DNA of 64,000 bases, from NCBI GenBank assembly GCA_027924585.1, contig BSBM01001937.1:310001-374000 (forward strand). Direction: 5' to 3'. Positions 60,200-64,000 of the stretch are shown here, piece after piece. The notes beneath the pieces were generated by a model, which saw nothing but the letters and a program-made list of their open reading frames with translations, had not been told where the DNA came from and searched no databases. Both the position numbers and the translations under genes were made by a program. Origin of the DNA: Larix kaempferi (lineage: Eukaryota > Streptophyta > Pinopsida > Pinales > Pinaceae). Numbering within the stretch: position 1 is the first letter of the stretch; every line of letters begins with the position of its first letter.

Positions 60200-61800
60200 T
60201 TAGATTATGTTAGAAAAGTGAAATATGTTAATAAGATAAGAGTTATTCGTATAATGATAATATTATATTGTGTCAAGAAGATTTATTTTTATTAAAGCAT
60301 GAAAATTTTTATGAATTTTTTATTGATGCGAAAACACTATTTATGTCAGTCTTAAGAGACACTTTATACACAAATCATGAATTTGCAAATAATTTGTATA
60401 TTGCATATCAAGACATCTTCAATAGATTCAGATACAAAATATGTTGTAAAGTCTTTTGTTCTTATTAATGGTTGATGAAAACACTAATAGAAGTGTAGGA
60501 AAACATCTTGTTGTTTATGCAACCTATTTAGATTTAAAGAGTCTTAGGCCACCTATTTCACAATTTATAAAGTTGAAGGATGTAATTGATGGAAAACGAG
60601 AAACAACATATGATATTTCCAATCAATTAATAAATGTTAAGAGGTCTTCAATATAAAAATTTGATAGTTGTTTCTACCAATGATGATTCAACATTGATTG
60701 AACATGAACATTGTTTCATTTCAATTTTGAAAAAAAAACATTTGAAACCTTGCACCCGAATGATTATATCTTTAAAAAATTGCAAATAAAGTGTATTTGT
60801 CAATTCAAATCTCCTTAAAGTGAAGTATTGAACTTAATGATTTGTGTATTGTGAGTTTTTAGCAGTAACAAATGTTTCTAAAAAATACCTGAATTATTAT
60901 TTTTTGAAAAAATTGCAAATAAGTGTATTTGTCAATTCAAAACTCACTAAAAAGAAGTAATGAATTTAATGATTTACTTAAAGTCATACAAATTGATGTT
61001 TTACAAATATATAGCGAGATGATTATCTAGGGGAGAATTTATTATAAGGGTTGTGAAACATATGCCAATGATTTTAATGTTGTGGAAAAATAAAAGAAAA
61101 ACTCTATTATGACACGATAAGACACAAATTTTTTCCATTAAAATTTGTTTGCATATTTTTTCTAATGTCTTGAGTGAATTGGACAAGTTGAACAATATTT
61201 TTTAAGAAATAATTTACACATTATAACTATTTGATTGACTATTGAAGTAACTATAGGTACATTGTTTAGATGATTTTAAAAAAAATAAACATTCGTAGAA
61301 GGCACTTGTTATTCAAAATTTTTATGTGTTTCACAATATGGATATATTGAAATTAAAGATGAAGGGGTAGTCATAGATAGACACGATTTATAATGTATCT
61401 CTTCCTACTATGGATATTGATTATAGTGATAGAAAACTAATTCTGAAACCTTATTGAAGGCACATAAGAGAGTTGACAACAACTCATAGAAGGTTATATG
61501 GAGTCTCTTATAGACTCTTTGAATGAAATATTTCCACATCTTCAACTTTTTAATGGAGGAAATTGTTCAACCCTTGTTATAATCTAGAAGAATGTTGTAG
61601 CTGTGAGAAAAATTTGGAGTGTTGTTTTTTAAAACTTTTTTAGCATTTGCAGCATATCATATTGAATGATGTTATAAATGTATATTTATTTGATGTTAAA
61701 GTTTGTAAAAGATAGTTATACTCTTTTGTTGATTCATTAAATTTGGCTTATGAAGATTTCATATTAGAAGAAGTAAGGAAGGTTTTTCGTAACACAAAAT
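60200..61800 (+). pseudogene. Decayed hAT-type (DUF4371-like) transposase
   Basis: The best segment, 60462-60640, reads LLMVDENTNRSVGKHLVVYA and then LKDVIDGKRETTYDISNQLI. This follows the catalytic-region pattern of hAT transposases of the ZMYM/DUF4371 group (VDEST-D-S-x-x-x-QLV-x-Y-x-RYLD, then a DGK-x-x-T segment). A preceding frame (60268-60468) and a later piece near 61490 (MESLIDSLNEIFPHLQLFNG) lie in the expected order. Many stops and frameshifts remain, and no terminal inverted repeats were identified. Probably an old cut-and-paste transposon relic. Confidence 0.48.
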
Positions 61801-62617
61801 GGTGACATGCAAATTATTATCATATGAAGAAATTATGGTAAGTTGTATTCATTATTTCTGTAAGTACAATGAATTGTGAAAAATGATTTTTTAAACAAAA
61901 CATTATTACTGACGTTAAAAAATCAAAGTTATGGTTGACTAAATACGTTAATGATAATATCTTTAAATGATAATATCTTTAAATGGATTTGAATTATTTA
62001 TTATTGATTGGAATGTAGTATATGAAGTATAGAGTGATACAAAGTCAAAAAGAGTTCTTAACTTTGAGAATTGAGAAGTCTTCCCTATCTCATCGAGTGG
62101 TTTTGTTTCTATTGCAAAGTAATCTTAAATTATGTGTATGGAATCTTTTTGGTTATGTTGAAGCGTTTATTTTCAAAGTAGTTATAAAAATGCTTTTGGG
62201 ATGGACACAACAAAGTATACTTATCAATGAGTTTTTTTATTTTTCAATAAAATATAATTATAATTGAGATGTTTTGGTTTTAAAAAACTTTAACAAGAAC
62301 AGGTAATCGTATAAGCTCATTGTGTATGTTGTTATATTAAATTTATCACATAAATAAAATATTTGTTTCTTATAATTTATTATTTATTTAAGTAGTGTTT
62401 TAGGAATTTTGAACTTAATGTGAAATTATTTGTATTTGGTTATGGAAGTTGCAGCATCAATGACAATTTCTTTAAAAATTGATAAGTAAGTGTTTTCTTT
62501 TTTAAATAGTAGGCATTTTTATTATTTTAGTTGGTAATTTTAATAATTATTATGTTGATAAAATGATTGTCGATTTTATGGTTAGGGATTTTATTTGACA
62601 ACCATTTATTTTGCAAT
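61801..62617. other. AT-rich region, unassigned
   Basis: An 81-codon plus frame at 62022-62267 has no recognised motif and could be part of the transposase relic to its left. Confidence 0.35.
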
Positions 62618-62631
62618 AATTTTAAGGCATA
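62618..62631. repeat. LINE target-site duplication, left copy
   Basis: AATTTTAAGGCATA, identical to 63987-64000. The right copy runs to the end of the window, so the duplication may be longer. Confidence 0.85.
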
Positions 62632-62646
62632 TTTCGGGGGCGGCAG

Positions 62647-63036
62647 GTGCGGGGGGGGATAATTTTTGACCCTGGAGGAAATAAAGTAGCAGACTTCTCT
62701 TGGGGACTTGGCATCAGCACCAACAACCAAGCAGAATGGTTAGCCTTATACCACTCTCTAGAAATTGCGGCCACCCTTAACATGAATCACGTGCAGGTAT
62801 TCGGGGACTCCAGGCATGTAATTCAAGCTATGCGCAATGGTAATTCCCACAAAAATGACAGAAGTCAAAGAATTTAGAAAAGAATCAAGTGTCTCGAACT
62901 CCCAAAGGACACTCTCTATTTCCATGTGCTAAGAGATCTCAACTTCATTGCGGACAAACTAGCAAATGTTGGTGTTTCTATGGGCAAGGGACAAGCCTCT
63001 CTCAACAAGGTCCCAACACACTGTTTTATACCTTAA
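62647..63036 (+). pseudogene. LINE RNase H domain
   Basis: Reads IIFDPGGNKVADFSWGLGIS, TNNQAEWLALYHSLEIA, VFGDSRHVIQAM and, after a single in-frame TAG at 62875, LRDLNFIADKLANVGVSM. These are the RVT_3-type RNase H motifs at the C-terminus of plant LINE ORF2, with the Asp of the first strand, the Glu of AEW, the Asp of GDS and the final Asp of AD present. The frame closes at a TAA at 63034. Upstream parts (endonuclease, RT) are missing through truncation. Confidence 0.88.
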
Positions 63037-63698
63037 TAAATGCACTGCTAAGGAGTTTCAATACACGGAGACAACACACGCATGGTAGCCCTTATCACCA
63101 TTGCGAAATTTGTTTTGGTCATCAATACACCTACCACCGCACCTTGGCTTGGCAGTCCCACATTAACCCACACGCCCTCCTTGTGGCTTGTTCAGATCTC
63201 ACATTTGGGCATTTATTATCCCATGTGTCCATCGGTTGTATAGAACACAGAATGGAGAGCCTTTCCCACCTTGCCCTCGCTCCGGCTCTACAACGCCTCT
63301 GTATCTCCCAGGACTCTACAGCGTTGTTTGTAGTCGGTTCTACCCCGTCAGCTAGCATCATGGAAGGCGTCAAACAGGCCATAGCCACGCTGAGCCAGCT
63401 CTCTTCGGAAATCAAAACATATCTCTCCAGGACGTATTCAGTAGTCTGCACCACTGCAAAGCAAATCAAAGAATTAGCCATGGAAGACAGGTACATCCAC
63501 GCTCGGCTCTCTTGCCTGGAATCGCGCATGGAAGACATTGACAGAAATATTATTGAGTTGATGGGGAAAGTGGACAGCATCAAAGCAGACACCTATGTCT
63601 TCGCCTGCAAAACTCATTGCAGCTTTGTGCAGGAGGCCCCAACTGTTAACCAGGAGATGATAGACGCGGCCTCAGTCCAACAGCAGAATTTCAGTTGA
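63037..63698 (+). CDS. Open coiled-coil frame after RNase H in the LINE 3' region
   Basis: A frame different from RNase H stays open for 269 codons from 62889 to 63698, of which the last 220 or so lie beyond RNase H. The C-terminal half carries a heptad pattern: from the Ile at about 63494, hydrophobics fall at steps 4,3,4,3,4,3,4,3 (I, L, L, M, I, I, L, V, I) in IHARLSCLESRMEDIDRNII and the residues that follow. Codon-level openness over about 660 bp in an otherwise decayed element is notable. No known domain recognised. It could be a LINE accessory protein, a transduced host fragment, or chance. The start is undefined because the element is truncated; no strong ATG context was used. Confidence 0.45.
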
Positions 63699-63986
63699 TG
63701 GCAGACACTTCTTTCCTTGCCTGCAGGTTCTCTTAGATGCTCCTATTTTGAATTTTTTTTGTTTAAAATTATGCAATCAATTTGTAAGGGTTTATCCCAA
63801 CAGCAAGAACAAAGTATATAGAAAGTCAGGAAGCATAGAACTCCAGGAAAAGAACTCCATAAGCCTTTGCAATTTTCCCTCCTCTAATGCAGAGTGCTGG
63901 CTTTTGTTTTTTGTAATGAATGGTTGTGCACAGCCTTTGTTTATATAAATCTATCACCTGTTTCTGTTATAAATAAAAAATAAAAA

Positions 63987-64000
63987 AATTTTAAGGCATA
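63987..64000. repeat. LINE target-site duplication, right copy
   Basis: Repeats 62618-62631 exactly, directly after the A-rich tail; cut by the window end. Confidence 0.85.

Larger units (their letters stand above)
62632..63986 (+). mobile_element. 5'-truncated LINE with target duplications
   Basis: Inserted between 14-bp direct repeats and ending in an A-rich tail (AAATAAAAAATAAAAA). Begins within the RNase H domain of ORF2, the usual result of incomplete reverse transcription. Contains RNase H and a 3' region with a long additional open frame. Confidence 0.88.

Noticed and set aside
63131-63592. 153-codon minus frame in the right-hand LINE
   Set aside because: Overlaps the longer plus frame that has a regular heptad pattern and follows the element orientation; the minus frame shows no motif.

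Overview
The window looks like nuclear DNA of a seed plant, most likely a conifer. It is AT-rich and gene-poor. The only clearly intact gene is an intronless plastid-type isoprenyl diphosphate synthase at the left end on the minus strand; from my memory of the family it resembles conifer GGPPS/GPPS proteins. Almost everything else that can be recognised is transposon-derived. No bacterial operon, CRISPR array or rRNA gene is present. The species call is inference from family resemblance and genome texture, not from a search.

Layout. 1-3.3 kb: GGPP synthase-like gene, its flanks, and a stray copy of its leader. 3.36-3.57 kb: a tRNA-derived SINE between 16-bp target duplications. 3.9-6.1 kb: a decayed LINE reverse transcriptase on the minus strand. 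6.1-12 kb: unassigned AT-rich DNA with two-copy tandem duplications and two copies of a GC-rich dispersed repeat. 12.1-14.6 kb: the 5' half of a second LINE (promoter-like 5' repeats, ORF1 with a zinc knuckle, start of an endonuclease ORF2). 14.6-20.1 kb: LTR termini, a degenerate LTR, a retrotransposon gag relic with a zinc knuckle, and tRNA-like SINE heads. 20.1-34.5 kb: mostly unassigned, with a G-rich hairpin segment, a probable solo LTR, a Ty3/Gypsy RT scrap, an LTR/PBS junction and a broken zinc-finger-like reading frame. 34.5-41.3 kb: an LTR-bounded Copia element on the minus strand whose gag and integrase are replaced by non-coding repeats. 41.3-45.2 kb: a second Copia element on the plus strand with gag knuckle, protease, integrase, RT, RNase H and a short 3' LTR, all heavily broken. 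45.3-49.9 kb: two related non-autonomous LTR elements, one nested inside the other in opposite orientation, both coding for coiled coils. 50-62.6 kb: AT-rich DNA with many tandem duplications, a hammerhead-like motif, an LTR-like tandem pair and a hAT-type transposase relic. 62.6-64 kb: a 5'-truncated LINE with target duplications, an RNase H domain and an unusual coiled-coil ORF after it.

The recognised coding pieces, apart from the synthase, are relics carrying stops and frameshifts, so they should be read as transposon history and not as a working pathway. The most unusual items are the post-RNase H coiled-coil ORF of the right-hand LINE, the nested protease/coiled-coil LTR pair, the ORF1-ORF2 ATGA overlap and 5' monomers of the 12-kb LINE, and the number of short duplications that are present in exactly two copies.
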